From: Roseitalea sp.
GTDB taxonomy: Bacteria > Pseudomonadota > Alphaproteobacteria > Rhizobiales > Rhizobiaceae
DNA: 64,000 bases
Reading direction: 5' to 3'
Assembly (NCBI GenBank): GCA_017642895.1
Contig: JAEPON010000015.1
Coordinates: forward strand, 1-64,000
The position numbers and the translations under genes were made by a program. Below are positions 1 to 8,893 of the stretch, piece after piece. The number at the start of each line of letters is the position of its first letter. The first letter of the stretch is position 1. The notes beneath the pieces are model-generated. The model did no database searches. It was not told where the DNA came from and saw only the letters and a list, made by a program, of their open reading frames with translations.

Positions 1-9
1 ATCCGCGTA

Positions 10-714
10 TCAGGACCGCTCGCCATGAAGCCGCAACAGAAAATCCTTCGCCTCGTTAATCCGCTGCGCCAAAAAGGAACTGCCGCCGAGATCGGGGTGG
101 ACGCGCTGCATCAGGCTGCGATGGGCCTTTCGGATCGCGGCCAGATCCGCCCCCGGCTCAAGGCCAAGGATCTGATAGGCCTCCTGCTCTGTCATGGCGC
201 CCGCCTCAGCCGTGCTTCGTTGCCGCGCTCCGTCATCCGGCTCCGCGTCGTCGCGCCAGCCGGGCATGCGGCGGTCAAGATACGCCTCCAATAGCTGCGC
301 GCTTTCGCCGTCGTCGCGCACTTCACGGGCCAGTTCCAGCAGTTCGGCCTCGCTCATCTGGTTCAACTCACGCCCCTCGAACGTGCCGCCCAGCACGATG
401 CCGTCCATCTCGCCGGTGTCGTGGTCGAGCATCATTTCAAGCATTGCGCTGCGCACAGTGGAACGTTGACCCGGCGATGTGCGGACGCCGGCGGTGCGCC
501 GGGCGCGCGAGAAAAGCGCATAGGCGAAGAACAGAAGCGGCGCGCCGAGCCCGATACGGCCGGTGAACGTCATCACCGCGCCCAGAAGCGCGACAAGGGC
601 CGGCACCACATAGCGCAGCGCCCGCGCCACCTTTTCAGGCGGCGTGACCAGAAAATACCACACGGCCAGTCCGGCAAAGCCCAGCGATCCTATCAGGACA
701 ATCAGCGCGTTCAT
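10..714 (-). CDS. Membrane-anchored J-domain (DnaJ-like) protein
   Basis: A 234-residue protein with two hydrophobic segments at the N-terminus (about residues 3-23 and 35-65) and a C-terminal J domain (about 175-230) carrying the HPD signature in RVHPDLGG. J domains stimulate Hsp70 ATPase activity, so the likely role is recruiting DnaK to the inner membrane; the layout of TM segment first and J domain last resembles TIM14/Pam18-like proteins rather than full DnaJ, since no zinc-finger or substrate-binding domain is present. The start overlaps the end of the upstream VWA gene by four bases (ATGA), implying translational coupling and a shared function. Client unknown. Confidence 0.85.
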   Translation of the reverse strand: MNALIVLIGSLGFAGLAVWYFLVTPPEKVARALRYVVPALVALLGAVMTFTGRIGLGAPLLFFAYALFSRARRTAGVRTSPGQRSTVRSAMLEMMLDHDTGEMDGIVLGGTFEGRELNQMSEAELLELAREVRDDGESAQLLEAYLDRRMPGWRDDAEPDDGARQRSTAEAGAMTEQEAYQILGLEPGADLAAIRKAHRSLMQRVHPDLGGSSFLAQRINEAKDFLLRLHGERS

Positions 715-1445
715 TGCCCTGACGCGCCTCCCTTGAGCTGGGTCAGAAGCCGCTTGTCCGAGCCGGTGCCGCGCGCTTCCAGTGCCTTGAGCCCGCCGGT
801 CGCATAAACGGCGATCGATTTGAGAAGGTCGGCGAGCACCCTGGGCGAAGACGGGTCGAACCGAAACCAGCCGCCGCGGGTCAGTCGCGCGATTTCGCGG
901 AACACCATTTCAGCGCCCGGCTCGCGGCCTTCCTGGAAGATGAAGGCGGGCACGCCGCGCACGCCCAATTGTCCGGCCACATGGCCAAGCGCATCGGCAT
1001 CTTCCTCCATCGCATCGCCGATGTAGATCAGCGCCGAGATCGGCGACTTGCCGTGCTCCTTGAGCGCATGCTTGAGCACCTTGCCGATCTGCGTGCGGCC
1101 GGCGCGGCAATCGATCCGTGTCATCATGGTCCCGAGCTCACGGCCGTTCTGGGCCCAGCGCGAGGCGCGGCATTCGCCAAACCCGCGAAAATAGACAAGC
1201 TGCATGGTCAGCGCCGTGGAGCTTGCGACGCTCTCGAACATCTCCGCCTGGATCGCCGACGCCATGTCCCAGGTGGGCTGGCGGCTCATCGTCGCATCGA
1301 GCGCCAGGACGATACGCCCCGCCCCGCCCTCACCCGGCTTGACGGCCTTGGCGGCATTCAGGAACGCCGCGATATCGCCCGACGACGACGCCTTCGCCTT
1401 CGGGGTACGGTCGGATCGATCGGTTCTGACCGGTGATTTGCTCAT
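711..1445 (-). CDS. VWA domain-containing protein
   Basis: A 244-residue soluble protein with one von Willebrand factor A-like fold. The MIDAS motif appears as LALDATMSRQ (about residues 46-55), i.e. DxTxS instead of the usual DxSxS, so metal binding may be altered. The N-terminal 40 residues are basic and low complexity. No signal peptide or membrane segment is visible. It lies directly upstream of, and overlaps by 4 bp, a membrane-anchored J-domain gene, which suggests the two work together. Substrate and process are unknown; the family assignment is firm, the function is not. Confidence 0.8.
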   Translation of the reverse strand: MSKSPVRTDRSDRTPKAKASSSGDIAAFLNAAKAVKPGEGGAGRIVLALDATMSRQPTWDMASAIQAEMFESVASSTALTMQLVYFRGFGECRASRWAQNGRELGTMMTRIDCRAGRTQIGKVLKHALKEHGKSPISALIYIGDAMEEDADALGHVAGQLGVRGVPAFIFQEGREPGAEMVFREIARLTRGGWFRFDPSSPRVLADLLKSIAVYATGGLKALEARGTGSDKRLLTQLKGGASGQ

Positions 1446-1525
1446 AATGCCAAGATGGCGTGCCGCACGGCGGATGCAAGATGAAAACGCATGAGACGAT
1501 GGGTGCGGTTTTGAACCGCGCGCAC

Positions 1526-1963
1526 TCAGAGAAGCCCCAGTTCCGACAGTTCGGCGCGCATCGCCGAGGGCATTTCAGCCAGCGCGGCAGCGCCGTCGGA
1601 CAGATCGCGCGGCGCATCTTCCGGTTTCAGATAGCGCCAGCCCTGGAACGGCCGGCGCGGTTGCGGCAGGGTGAGCACCAGTTCGGGATCGAGCACCAGA
1701 TCGCAGCGCGATATGCCCTGCGCATCGATGAACGGCCGGATGTCGGTGATGCGTTGGCGGCTCTGCACCTTGCCCTTGGTGACCCAGTAAAGCGAGCCGG
1801 CGCCAATGATCTCGTCGGCGCGCTTGGGGATCATGCGTGTCGTGTGCGTCTGTTCGGGCGGAAGGCCGGCCTTGCGCAACGCATCGATGCGCGCCGCGAT
1901 CCAGGCGCGGTGATCATCAACGCTCTCGGCGCCGACGCACAGTTTGAGAAGGTGCAGGGCCAT
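1526..1963 (-). CDS. DUF1489 family protein
   Basis: A 145-residue protein matching the DUF1489 family of alphaproteobacteria: N-terminal MALHLLKLCVG, central TRMIPKRADE, SLYWVTKGKVQSRQRI and RPFQGWRYLK blocks typical of the family. No signal peptide or transmembrane segment. The biochemical role is not known. It is a single gene 80 bp from the VWA gene on the same strand and may share its transcript. Start at the only well-placed ATG. Confidence 0.88.
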   Translation of the reverse strand: MALHLLKLCVGAESVDDHRAWIAARIDALRKAGLPPEQTHTTRMIPKRADEIIGAGSLYWVTKGKVQSRQRITDIRPFIDAQGISRCDLVLDPELVLTLPQPRRPFQGWRYLKPEDAPRDLSDGAAALAEMPSAMRAELSELGLL

Positions 1964-2044
1964 CGGTCCAATGTGGCGTCTGCGTCGCGCGGATCAATGC
2001 GGCAAGTGCCGTCATCCACAGGCTAGCTGTGAACCTTCAGCGGT

Positions 2045-3445
2045 TCAGCAGGCCGGCAGATTGACCGCGAGCCCGGCCAGCGAGGTTTCCTTATAGCGCA
2101 CATCCATGTCGGCGCCGGTCTGACGCATCGTTTCGATGCAATTGTCGAGCGGGACCACATGCTCGCCATCGCCATTGATGGCAAGCGAAGCGGCGGTGAC
2201 CGCCTTGACCGCGGCGATGCCGTTGCGCTCGATGCAGGGCACCTGAACGAGGCCGGCCACCGGGTCGCAGGTCATGCCCAAATGGTGTTCGAGCGCGATT
2301 TCGGCGGCGTTTTCGATCTGCTGCGGCGTGCCGCCCATCACCGCGGCAAGGCCGGCGGCGGCCATCGCGGCGGCGCTGCCCACCTCGCCCTGACAGCCGA
2401 CTTCGGCGCCGGAAATCGACGCATTGTGTTTGATCAGCCCGCCGATCGCCGCCGATGTCAGAAGGAAGGTGCGCACATCCTCCTTGGTGGCCCCATCGTG
2501 AAACTGCATCATGAACTTGATGACGGCCGGAACCGTGCCCGCCGCGCCATTGGTTGGCGCCGTGACGACGCGGCCGCCCGCGGCGTTCTCCTCGTTGACG
2601 GCCATCGCATAGACGGTCAGCCAGTCATTGGCGGCCATCGGATTGAACCGGTTGGACCGGGCGCGTTCGGCGAGCTTTTCGGCCAGAACGGCGGCGCGGC
2701 GCCGCACCTTCAGCCCGCCGGGCAGTTCGCCGGTTGCCTGCATGCCGCGCTCGATGCAGCCATCCATGGCGTCCCAGACCGCATCGAGGCGCGCGTCGAG
2801 ATGGCTGTCCGGCGCGCGGGCGATCTCGTTGGCGCGCTTCATCTCGGCGATGGACAGACCCGATTTTTCCGCCATGTCCAGCATCTGCGCCGCGCTTGCG
2901 AACGGGTACGGCACATGATCGTCCTCGGCCCTGGCGCCATAGACCGTCGTTTCGGCGATGTCGTCTTCACCGACAATGAAACCGCCGCCGACCGAATAAT
3001 AGCCGCGCCGCAGGAGCAACCGGCCGTCATCGTCATAGGCGTAAAAGGCCAGCCCGTTGGCATGGCCGGGCATCGCCTCGACCTTGTCGAAAACCAGATC
3101 CTCCTTGGCATCGAAAGCGTAACCGGGATGGCTTGGCGGCTCGACGCGGCCGGTCGCCCGCACCTTGTTGACGATGGCATCCATCGCGTCGGGATCGATC
3201 GTGTCCGGACGCTCGCCGGCAAGGCCGAGAATCACCGCGCGGTCGGTGGCATGGCCGACGCCGGTAAAGGCCAGCGAGCCGTGCAGCGAAGCGCCCAGCC
3301 GGGTCACCACGGCGCCCGACGGCCTGGGCCAGGCATCGGACTTCAGTTCGTCAAGGAAGCGCGCGGCCGCACTCATCGGTCCCATCGTGTGCGATGAGGA
3401 GGGACCGATGCCGATCTTGTAGAGGTCAAACACCGACAGGAACAT
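2045..3445 (-). CDS. sdaA: L-serine ammonia-lyase (iron-sulfur type)
   Basis: Converts L-serine to pyruvate and ammonia using a 4Fe-4S cluster. The start [20 protein letters not shown] is the standard N-terminus of single-chain bacterial SdaA; the open frame extends 53 codons further upstream (to 3604) but that part shows no family similarity, so 3445 (ATG) is chosen, giving 466 residues, the usual length. The beta-like domain (SSSHTMGP region) comes first and the alpha catalytic domain follows with [17 protein letters not shown] and [16 protein letters not shown], which supply conserved cysteines. Monocistronic in appearance; likely catabolic. Confidence 0.95.
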   Translation of the reverse strand: MFLSVFDLYKIGIGPSSSHTMGPMSAAARFLDELKSDAWPRPSGAVVTRLGASLHGSLAFTGVGHATDRAVILGLAGERPDTIDPDAMDAIVNKVRATGRVEPPSHPGYAFDAKEDLVFDKVEAMPGHANGLAFYAYDDDGRLLLRRGYYSVGGGFIVGEDDIAETTVYGARAEDDHVPYPFASAAQMLDMAEKSGLSIAEMKRANEIARAPDSHLDARLDAVWDAMDGCIERGMQATGELPGGLKVRRRAAVLAEKLAERARSNRFNPMAANDWLTVYAMAVNEENAAGGRVVTAPTNGAAGTVPAVIKFMMQFHDGATKEDVRTFLLTSAAIGGLIKHNASISGAEVGCQGEVGSAAAMAAAGLAAVMGGTPQQIENAAEIALEHHLGMTCDPVAGLVQVPCIERNGIAAVKAVTAASLAINGDGEHVVPLDNCIETMRQTGADMDVRYKETSLAGLAVNLPAC

Positions 3446-3632
3446 GGCGTCACCGTGATTGCCGAATGTGGCCATAGTCGGCGCCCGTCCGATCATGGAC
3501 GCCGCCGGCACCGACATGGATTGGCGCTGGCGCGACACGGTGGAGCGCGCGGCCCGAAAAAGAAAGGGCCGCCAATGCGGCAGCCCCGTTTTCATCATGT
3601 GCAAGTATCTGTCGGACTGCGGGATGACCCCC

Positions 3633-3779
3633 TCAAGACGCGGTGTTGACGGTCTCCGTCACCACGAGGTCACCGCCCGGTTTTGCGCCGGCGACATAGA
3701 CGGCCAGCGCGACCAAGACAAATCCGGCCAGGGCCCACATTGTGAGGTTCCAGCCCGGCTTTGCAGTGTGTCGATCCAT
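3633..3779 (-). CDS. Small single-pass membrane protein (48 aa)
   Basis: A 48-residue ORF beginning MDRHTAKPGWNLTMWALAGF with one clear hydrophobic helix (about residues 12-30) and a short periplasmic tail ending ETVNTAS. The start is supported by an AGGAG ribosome binding site with 6-nt spacing (minus strand, about 3785-3790); the longer frame to 3899 lacks support. Family not recognised; small one-helix proteins of this form are common and poorly characterised in Hyphomicrobiales. It lies on the same strand upstream of sdaA, with about 190 bp between. Confidence 0.6.
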   Translation of the reverse strand: MDRHTAKPGWNLTMWALAGFVLVALAVYVAGAKPGGDLVVTETVNTAS

Positions 3780-4120
3780 GATTGCTCCTGTTGCCCGCCC
3801 GCAAGGCGGCATTCGCATCTGCGATGGTGGCGCGGCGTATAGGCAGATCGCCGGGCGGCCGCAAGTGGAAAAATGGCGAAAAAGCGGCGCCGGTTCCACG
3901 CCCGCCTCGACGCGATCGGCGTTTTCGCATTCTAGACAGCGGCTTGCACGGCCTGGCTGAGGTTAACGCCGGTTAAGATTTGCGACCAAAGAATGTTGCG
4001 GAACTGCTGCGGCGTCCCGGACTGCGTTTGCACCCCCGCATCGGCCGGTCGGCCCGCCGCCCCGATCTTGCATGACGTGCCGGCCTGTGCCACCGCTTTG
4101 GGCCGCGAAGGAACAACCCG
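3780..4120. other. Intergenic region between divergent genes
   Basis: About 340 bp separating the small minus-strand membrane-protein gene and the plus-strand EamA transporter gene, so it must hold both promoters. The only eye-catching sequence is TTAACGCCGGTTAA at 3963-3976, which resembles a CtrA site but has a 6-bp rather than 7-bp spacer. No RNA gene, repeat or terminator is visible. Confidence 0.5.
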
Positions 4121-5077
4121 ATGAGCCAGCCAACATCCGCCGTGCCCGCGCCGGACGGGACGATCCGAAGGGCTGGCCCGCTTGACGTCGGCCTGCTTGT
4201 GCTGGTCGCGATCATTTGGGCTTCGGCCTTCATCGCCATCAAGATCGCCGTGCCGGACACCGGTCCCCTCTGGCTGGCGGCGATCCGCGTCACCATCGGC
4301 GCAATCGTGCTGGCGCCTTATGCGCTCTGGCGCGGGCTGATCCTGCCGGGCACGGCCAAGGTCTGGGGCCTGGTGCTGGCCATGGCGATGCTCAATGTCG
4401 CCGTGCCGTTCTTCCTGATTTCCTGGGCCGGACTGACGATCAATGCCGGCATGCTGGCGCTGCTGATGGGCACCGGGCCGCTGATGGCGCTCGTCGGCAG
4501 CCACCTGTTCACCGTCGATGACAAGATCAATGCGCTCAAGCTGATTGCGGTGGCGTTCGGCTTTACCGGCGTGATCGTGCTTGTCGGCGGCGCGACCCTT
4601 GGCGGGCTGGGCGGCGCACACATCATGGCGCAATTGGCGACGCTGGCCGCTTCGCTGTGCTATTCGAGCTCCGGCCTGCTCGTGCGGCGCATCGACATCC
4701 CGCCGACCCGCATGGCGTTTCTGGCATTGTGCGTCGGTGCCGCCGTACTGATCCCGCTGGCGACGATCGTCGATGGCGTGCCGACCGCGATGCCATCCAA
4801 CTCGGCGCTGTGGGCGCTTGTCTATCTCGGTGCGTTTCCCACCGGCCTTGCCTATGTGATGCGCTATCAGCTTATCCGGGCAATCGGCTTTTCGACCTTT
4901 GCCCTGTCGATCTACATGATCCCGGCATTCGGCGTGCTGCTTGGCGTGCTCGTCCTCGGCGAAGAGCTGCAGCCGAAGACGCTGGTTGCGCTCGGGCTGA
5001 TCATGACGGGTCTGTTCTTCGCGCGGGCCGGCAGCGGCTCAGCGGCCACGCCGCCGGCACGGGAGCGCTCGTCATGA
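4121..5077 (+). CDS. EamA/DMT-superfamily transporter
   Basis: A 318-residue inner-membrane protein with about ten hydrophobic segments arranged as two EamA repeats (first from about residue 25 to 150, second from about 165 to 300), the layout of drug/metabolite transporters that typically export amino acids or other small metabolites. An AAGGAA ribosome binding site precedes the ATG. It is the first gene of a tight plus-strand operon: its stop overlaps the start of the DUF1624 gene by ATGA. Substrate cannot be inferred. Confidence 0.9.
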   Translation: MSQPTSAVPAPDGTIRRAGPLDVGLLVLVAIIWASAFIAIKIAVPDTGPLWLAAIRVTIGAIVLAPYALWRGLILPGTAKVWGLVLAMAMLNVAVPFFLISWAGLTINAGMLALLMGTGPLMALVGSHLFTVDDKINALKLIAVAFGFTGVIVLVGGATLGGLGGAHIMAQLATLAASLCYSSSGLLVRRIDIPPTRMAFLALCVGAAVLIPLATIVDGVPTAMPSNSALWALVYLGAFPTGLAYVMRYQLIRAIGFSTFALSIYMIPAFGVLLGVLVLGEELQPKTLVALGLIMTGLFFARAGSGSAATPPARERSS

Positions 5078-6063
5078 CGGGCATTTCAGGTGCCGAAGTG
5101 GTGCCGCGCGGACGGATCGATGCGCTCGATGTGGCACGCGGCGTCGCGCTCATTGCCATGGCGACCTATCACTTCTCCTGGGATCTGGAATTCTTCGGCT
5201 ATCTGGAGCCCGGCACATCGACGACCGGCCCGCTCAAATATTATGCCCGGTCGATCGCGGCGTCATTCCTGTTCCTGGTGGGCATCGGCATTGTCCTCGC
5301 CCATGCGAACGGCATTCGCTGGCGCTCATTTGCAAAACGCTGGGTGAAGATCGCCGCCGCGGCAGCGCTGATCACGATCGCCACATGGTTTGCAACACGC
5401 GAGACCTTCGTCTTCTTCGGCATTTTGCATCACATCGCGTTCGCAAGCCTTGCCGGCCTTTTGTTCCTTGGCCTGCCCTGGTGGGTGCTGGCGGTGATCG
5501 CGATCGCAGTCTTCTTCGGCACGCCATTCCTGCAATCGCCGATCTATACGCCGCTCGGCTTTGCATGGACGGGCCTTTCCGCGACACCGCCGCGTTCGAA
5601 CGATTTCGTGCCGGTCCTGCCCTGGTTTTCGGCGGTGCTGGCCGGCATGGCCGCGGCCAAACTGGTTTTCGTCGGGCGCACGCCGCCACGCGTCCTGACG
5701 CCGGAAGGGTGGTCGGCCACAGGCGTCCCCTCCCGCCTGATCGCTCTCTTTGGCCGGTGGAGCCTGACCTTTTATCTCGTGCACCAGCCGATCCTGATCG
5801 GCCTTGTGTTTCTCGCATCGCTCGTCTTTCCGGCCCAGCCGCCGGGCTTCTCGGCAAGCTGCACCGATGCCTGCGGCGCACAGTTTGGCGCCGAGCCATG
5901 CGCGGTCTATTGCGCCTGCGCGGAAGCGGAACTGGCTGCGGCCGGCAAGCTGGACGACCTTTTGACCGAACCGGCAACGGCACAGAGCGATCTTGAGACA
6001 TCGGCGATCATCGCCCAATGTGCGTTCGAGGCCGGAACCACCGGCGACGGAAACAACCGATGA
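5074..6063 (+). CDS. Heparan-alpha-glucosaminide N-acetyltransferase domain (DUF1624) membrane protein
   Basis: A 329-residue multi-pass protein (7-8 hydrophobic segments) of the DUF1624/acyltransferase-3-like group; the segment ALDVARGVALIAMATYHFSW near the N-terminus carries the family's conserved D-x-x-RG and histidine. These proteins are thought to move acyl groups across the membrane, but no substrate is known for bacterial members. The frame runs open from 4657; the ATG at 5074 is chosen because it overlaps the previous stop (ATGA) and starts the family homology. The C-terminal ~80 residues are cysteine-rich (CTDACGAQFGAEPCAVYCAC and a later C), probably periplasmic. It overlaps the next gene by ATGA. 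Confidence 0.85.
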   Translation: MTGISGAEVVPRGRIDALDVARGVALIAMATYHFSWDLEFFGYLEPGTSTTGPLKYYARSIAASFLFLVGIGIVLAHANGIRWRSFAKRWVKIAAAAALITIATWFATRETFVFFGILHHIAFASLAGLLFLGLPWWVLAVIAIAVFFGTPFLQSPIYTPLGFAWTGLSATPPRSNDFVPVLPWFSAVLAGMAAAKLVFVGRTPPRVLTPEGWSATGVPSRLIALFGRWSLTFYLVHQPILIGLVFLASLVFPAQPPGFSASCTDACGAQFGAEPCAVYCACAEAELAAAGKLDDLLTEPATAQSDLETSAIIAQCAFEAGTTGDGNNR

Positions 6064-6545
6064 CCGACCAACCGCATCCCGAAGACCGCCCGAGCGCGTT
6101 CCCGTGGCCGCCGGTGCTGTTGGTCGGCTTTGTCTTGTTGGGCGTTGCGCTGGGGATGATCGTGCCGCTCGGATGGCCGGCCGGCATGTGGGGTGACCTT
6201 CTGACGGGTCTGGGCCTGTTCCTGATCATCGTCGCGCTGATCATCGACGTCAGCGCGATGCGCACCATGGCCGCCGCCCGGACGACCGTTCTGCCGCACA
6301 AGAAATCGGACCATTTGGTGACCAAGGGCATTTTCCGGTTCAGCCGCAATCCCATCTATGTCGCCAATGTCATGCTGATCGCCGGCATCGGGCTGTTCTT
6401 CGGCAATTGGTGGCTGGTGCTGGTGGCGCCGATCGACGGCTTTGCCACGCAAAAGCTCGCCATCGAGCGTGAGGAAGCGCATTTGGAGGCGCGCTTCGGC
6501 AAGACCTATCGCGATTACAAGAAAAGCGTGAACCGCTGGATTTAG
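6060..6545 (+). CDS. Isoprenylcysteine carboxyl methyltransferase-family protein
   Basis: A 161-residue integral membrane protein with about four helices and the ICMT/PEMT-like C-terminal block: KGIFRFSRNPIYVANVML followed by EEAHLEARFGKTYRDYKKSV. This block binds S-adenosylmethionine in characterised relatives, so membrane-embedded methyl transfer is probable, although bacterial members rarely have known substrates. The ATG at 6060 overlaps the DUF1624 stop by ATGA, making a three-gene operon with the EamA transporter. The longer open frame to 6018 starts inside the upstream gene and is not used. Confidence 0.85.
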   Translation: MTDQPHPEDRPSAFPWPPVLLVGFVLLGVALGMIVPLGWPAGMWGDLLTGLGLFLIIVALIIDVSAMRTMAAARTTVLPHKKSDHLVTKGIFRFSRNPIYVANVMLIAGIGLFFGNWWLVLVAPIDGFATQKLAIEREEAHLEARFGKTYRDYKKSVNRWI

Positions 6546-6564
6546 AGGGTTCTGGACGGCCCGG

Positions 6565-6951
6565 TCAGGACGCGACGCGCAATTCGGCCAGCCGGTTGAG
6601 GCAGTTTTCCTCGACCTGGTCGAGTTCGGCCAGCGTTTCCTCGATGTCCTTGCGCTTCTGGCGCAGTTCGGCGCGCTTTTCCTCGACGCGATCGACAATC
6701 GCCCGCATCTGGCCCGCCTCGCCCGGCGGCTCCTTGTACATCTGCACGATTTCGCGGATTTCGGCGATCGAGAAACCCAGCCGCTTGCCGCGCATGATCT
6801 GCTTGATCAGATGCCGGTCACCGGGCCGGAACAGCCGCGTGCGGCCCCGGCGGACGGGCGAAATCAGCCCTTCATCCTCGTAGAACCGCAAGGTTCGGGT
6901 CGATACGCCGAATTCGCGTGTCAGTTCGGTGATTGTATAAAACTCGCGCAT
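6565..6951 (-). CDS. MerR-family transcriptional regulator, LiuR-like
   Basis: A 128-residue regulator: winged HTH at the N-terminus (MREFYTITELTREFGVSTRT, then LRFYEDEGLISPVRRG) followed by a long coiled-coil dimerisation helix (about 80-120). It lacks the cysteines of metal-sensing MerR proteins and closely resembles LiuR regulators of leucine/isovalerate catabolism. The start MREFYTIT at 6951 fits the family; nine upstream codons in frame are ignored. A palindrome with promoter-like elements sits 60-75 bp upstream (7011-7026), consistent with autoregulation. Leucine-degradation genes are present in this window but 20 kb away, so the regulatory link is inference. Confidence 0.82.
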   Translation of the reverse strand: MREFYTITELTREFGVSTRTLRFYEDEGLISPVRRGRTRLFRPGDRHLIKQIMRGKRLGFSIAEIREIVQMYKEPPGEAGQMRAIVDRVEEKRAELRQKRKDIEETLAELDQVEENCLNRLAELRVAS

Positions 6952-7010
6952 CCGATCCCCGGGGGCGCTGTGCGCCAAGCCATCGTTTCAATCGATATAG
7001 TCTAAAAATT

Positions 7011-7026
7011 CTTACGTAAAAGTCAA
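7011..7026 (-). promoter_or_regulatory. Candidate MerR/LiuR operator overlapping promoter
   Basis: On the minus strand the sequence TTGACTTTTACGTAAG is an imperfect 8+8 palindrome resembling LiuR-type sites (TTGAC..ACGTAAA class). It begins with a -35-like TTGACT and is followed about 16-20 nt later by TAGACTATAT, a plausible -10. MerR regulators bind between such elements. Location 60 bp upstream of the MerR gene suggests autoregulation. Confidence 0.45.
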
Positions 7027-7052
7027 TTGCGCGACCCCGCCGCCCACAGCGG

Positions 7053-8456
7053 TCAGATGCCGAACCAAACCGCCGCCAGGCCAAGAAAGGCAAAGAAGCC
7101 AACAACATCGGTCACGGTGGTCACAAAAACACTGGAGGCGACCGCCGGATCAACGCCAAGCCGGTCGAGCACCAGCGGAACGAAGATGCCGGCGAGTGCG
7201 GCTGACACCATGTTGATGATCATCGCAATGGCGATGACGAAGCCGAGGCCGATGGTCGAGAACCATATGGTGGCAACGACGCCGATCAACAGGGCAAACA
7301 GTGCGCCGTTCAGGAGACCGACCATGAGTTCGCGGCGGATGATGCGGCCGGCATTGTAGATGTCCAGATCCTTGGTCGCGAGCGCACGCACCGTCACGGT
7401 CATTGTCTGCGTGCCCGCATTGCCGCCCATCGAGGCGACGATCGGCATCAGGACCGCGAGCGCGACCATCTGCTCGATGGTCGCATCGAACAGGCCGATG
7501 ACCAGGGACGCCAGCACGGCCGTTCCCAGATTGACGAGCAGCCAGGTGAAGCGCGACTTGGTGGTCTCGACAACGGAGTCCGACAGTTCCTCGTCGCCGA
7601 CGCCGCCCAGACGCAAAATGTCCTCCTGCGCCTCCTCATTGATCACATCGACCACATCATCGATGGTCAGGACGCCGACCAGCCGCTCGTTTTCGTCGAC
7701 GACCGCTGCAGAAAGCAGATCGTAGCGCTCGAAGATCTGCGCTGCCTCCTCCTGGTCCATCTCGGCGGGAATGGCATGGCGCGTCTCGCGCATGATCTCT
7801 TCGATCCGGCCGTCGCGCTGCTCGCGCAGGATGCGGTCGAGATCGACGGCGCCGACCAGCCGGAAGGTCGGGTCGATGACGAAGATCTGGCTGAACCGTT
7901 CGGGCAGATCGGCCGTGTCGCGCAGATAGTCGATGGTCTGGCCGACATTCCAATAGGGCGGCACGGCGACGAAATCGGCCTGCATGCGCCGGCCGGCGCT
8001 TTCCTCGGGATAATCCAGCGAACGGCGCAGGCGGATGCGCTCGGTGAAGGGAATGCGGGCGAGGATGTCGGCCTGCTCGCCCTCGTCCATATCCTCGAGA
8101 ATGTAGACCGCATCATCACTGTCCAGTTCCTGCAGCGCCAGCGCGATCTGCTCGTTGGGCAGGACGGTGATGATTTCCAGACGTATGGCTTCGTCGACCT
8201 CGGTCAGCGCGGAATAGTCGAAATTCTCGCCCAGAAGCGCGACCAGTTCCTGCCGCTCGGCCGGCTCAAGCGTCGCCAGCAGGTCGCCCATCTCCGATTC
8301 ATGCAGCGGTGCGGTGGCCTCGCCCAGCGCTTCGACATCGCCGGCGGCGATCGCCGCTGTGACCTGATCGAGATAGTCGGCACGGATCGAGCCGTCCTCG
8401 GCATAGATCGCCGGGCCGCCGGTCTCGGAATAATTGGGCTGGTCCGCACCGGCCAT
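7053..8456 (-). CDS. mgtE: Magnesium transporter MgtE
   Basis: A 467-residue Mg2+ channel/transporter. Order of domains: cytoplasmic MgtE N domain (about 35-140), two CBS domains (about 150-270), connecting helix and five transmembrane helices (about 300-467). The pore block MPIVASMGGNAGTQTMTV and the final helix pair around TTVTDVVGFFAFLGLA are diagnostic, including the conserved Asp of TDVVGF. In characterised MgtE the N and CBS domains close the pore when cytosolic Mg2+ is high. Monocistronic; no Mg2+ riboswitch is visible in the short leader. Confidence 0.96.
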   Translation of the reverse strand: MAGADQPNYSETGGPAIYAEDGSIRADYLDQVTAAIAAGDVEALGEATAPLHESEMGDLLATLEPAERQELVALLGENFDYSALTEVDEAIRLEIITVLPNEQIALALQELDSDDAVYILEDMDEGEQADILARIPFTERIRLRRSLDYPEESAGRRMQADFVAVPPYWNVGQTIDYLRDTADLPERFSQIFVIDPTFRLVGAVDLDRILREQRDGRIEEIMRETRHAIPAEMDQEEAAQIFERYDLLSAAVVDENERLVGVLTIDDVVDVINEEAQEDILRLGGVGDEELSDSVVETTKSRFTWLLVNLGTAVLASLVIGLFDATIEQMVALAVLMPIVASMGGNAGTQTMTVTVRALATKDLDIYNAGRIIRRELMVGLLNGALFALLIGVVATIWFSTIGLGFVIAIAMIINMVSAALAGIFVPLVLDRLGVDPAVASSVFVTTVTDVVGFFAFLGLAAVWFGI

Positions 8457-8561
8457 GCCGCCCCGCTCCCGTGTCTGGATTTGTGCCTCTAAACAAGACA
8501 GTTAGCGGGTCGGGTGCGAAATAGAAACGGCACAACCGCACCGTGCCGACACTTTTTCGCG

Positions 8562-8891
8562 TCAATGAGGTGCGCGGTGGCGCAGCGCCGCCAGCGGTCC
8601 GGCGATCGTTTCGGGCACATTGTCGATGCCGGACGTTCCCAACGGGCCGCAGCGGCCGACGCGGCGCACCGCGAGGATCGCGCCGGTCAAAAGCCCGTAC
8701 CGAGCGATCGCCTCGTAGCCATATTCGGAACAGGTGGGGATATGACGGCACGAATTGCCGACAAAGCCGGACAGCGTGAGTTGATAAAGCCGCACAAGGG
8801 ACGTGCCAAGCACGCGGCCCGGCGTCTTCGGCCACGGCCCCTGCCAGTTGCGCGAGCGCGCCGAGCCGGTCCCGGTGTCACGGGCGCACAT
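8562..8891 (-). CDS. yidD: Membrane protein insertion efficiency factor YidD
   Basis: A 109-residue protein with the YidD signature: VGNSCRHIPTCSEYGYEAIA, then GAILAVRRVGRCGPLGTSG and DNVPE. YidD is a small peripheral membrane protein assisting YidC-dependent insertion. The N-terminal ~25 residues form an extension before the core. It begins 2 bp after the stop of the NifU-like gene and is therefore probably cotranscribed with it. Confidence 0.93.
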   Translation of the reverse strand: MCARDTGTGSARSRNWQGPWPKTPGRVLGTSLVRLYQLTLSGFVGNSCRHIPTCSEYGYEAIARYGLLTGAILAVRRVGRCGPLGTSGIDNVPETIAGPLAALRHRAPH

Positions 8892-8893
8892 GA

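Noticed and set aside
3963..3976. TTAACGCCGGTTAA as a CtrA site
   Set aside because: The spacer is 6 bp, not the canonical 7 bp, and no cell-cycle context is visible.
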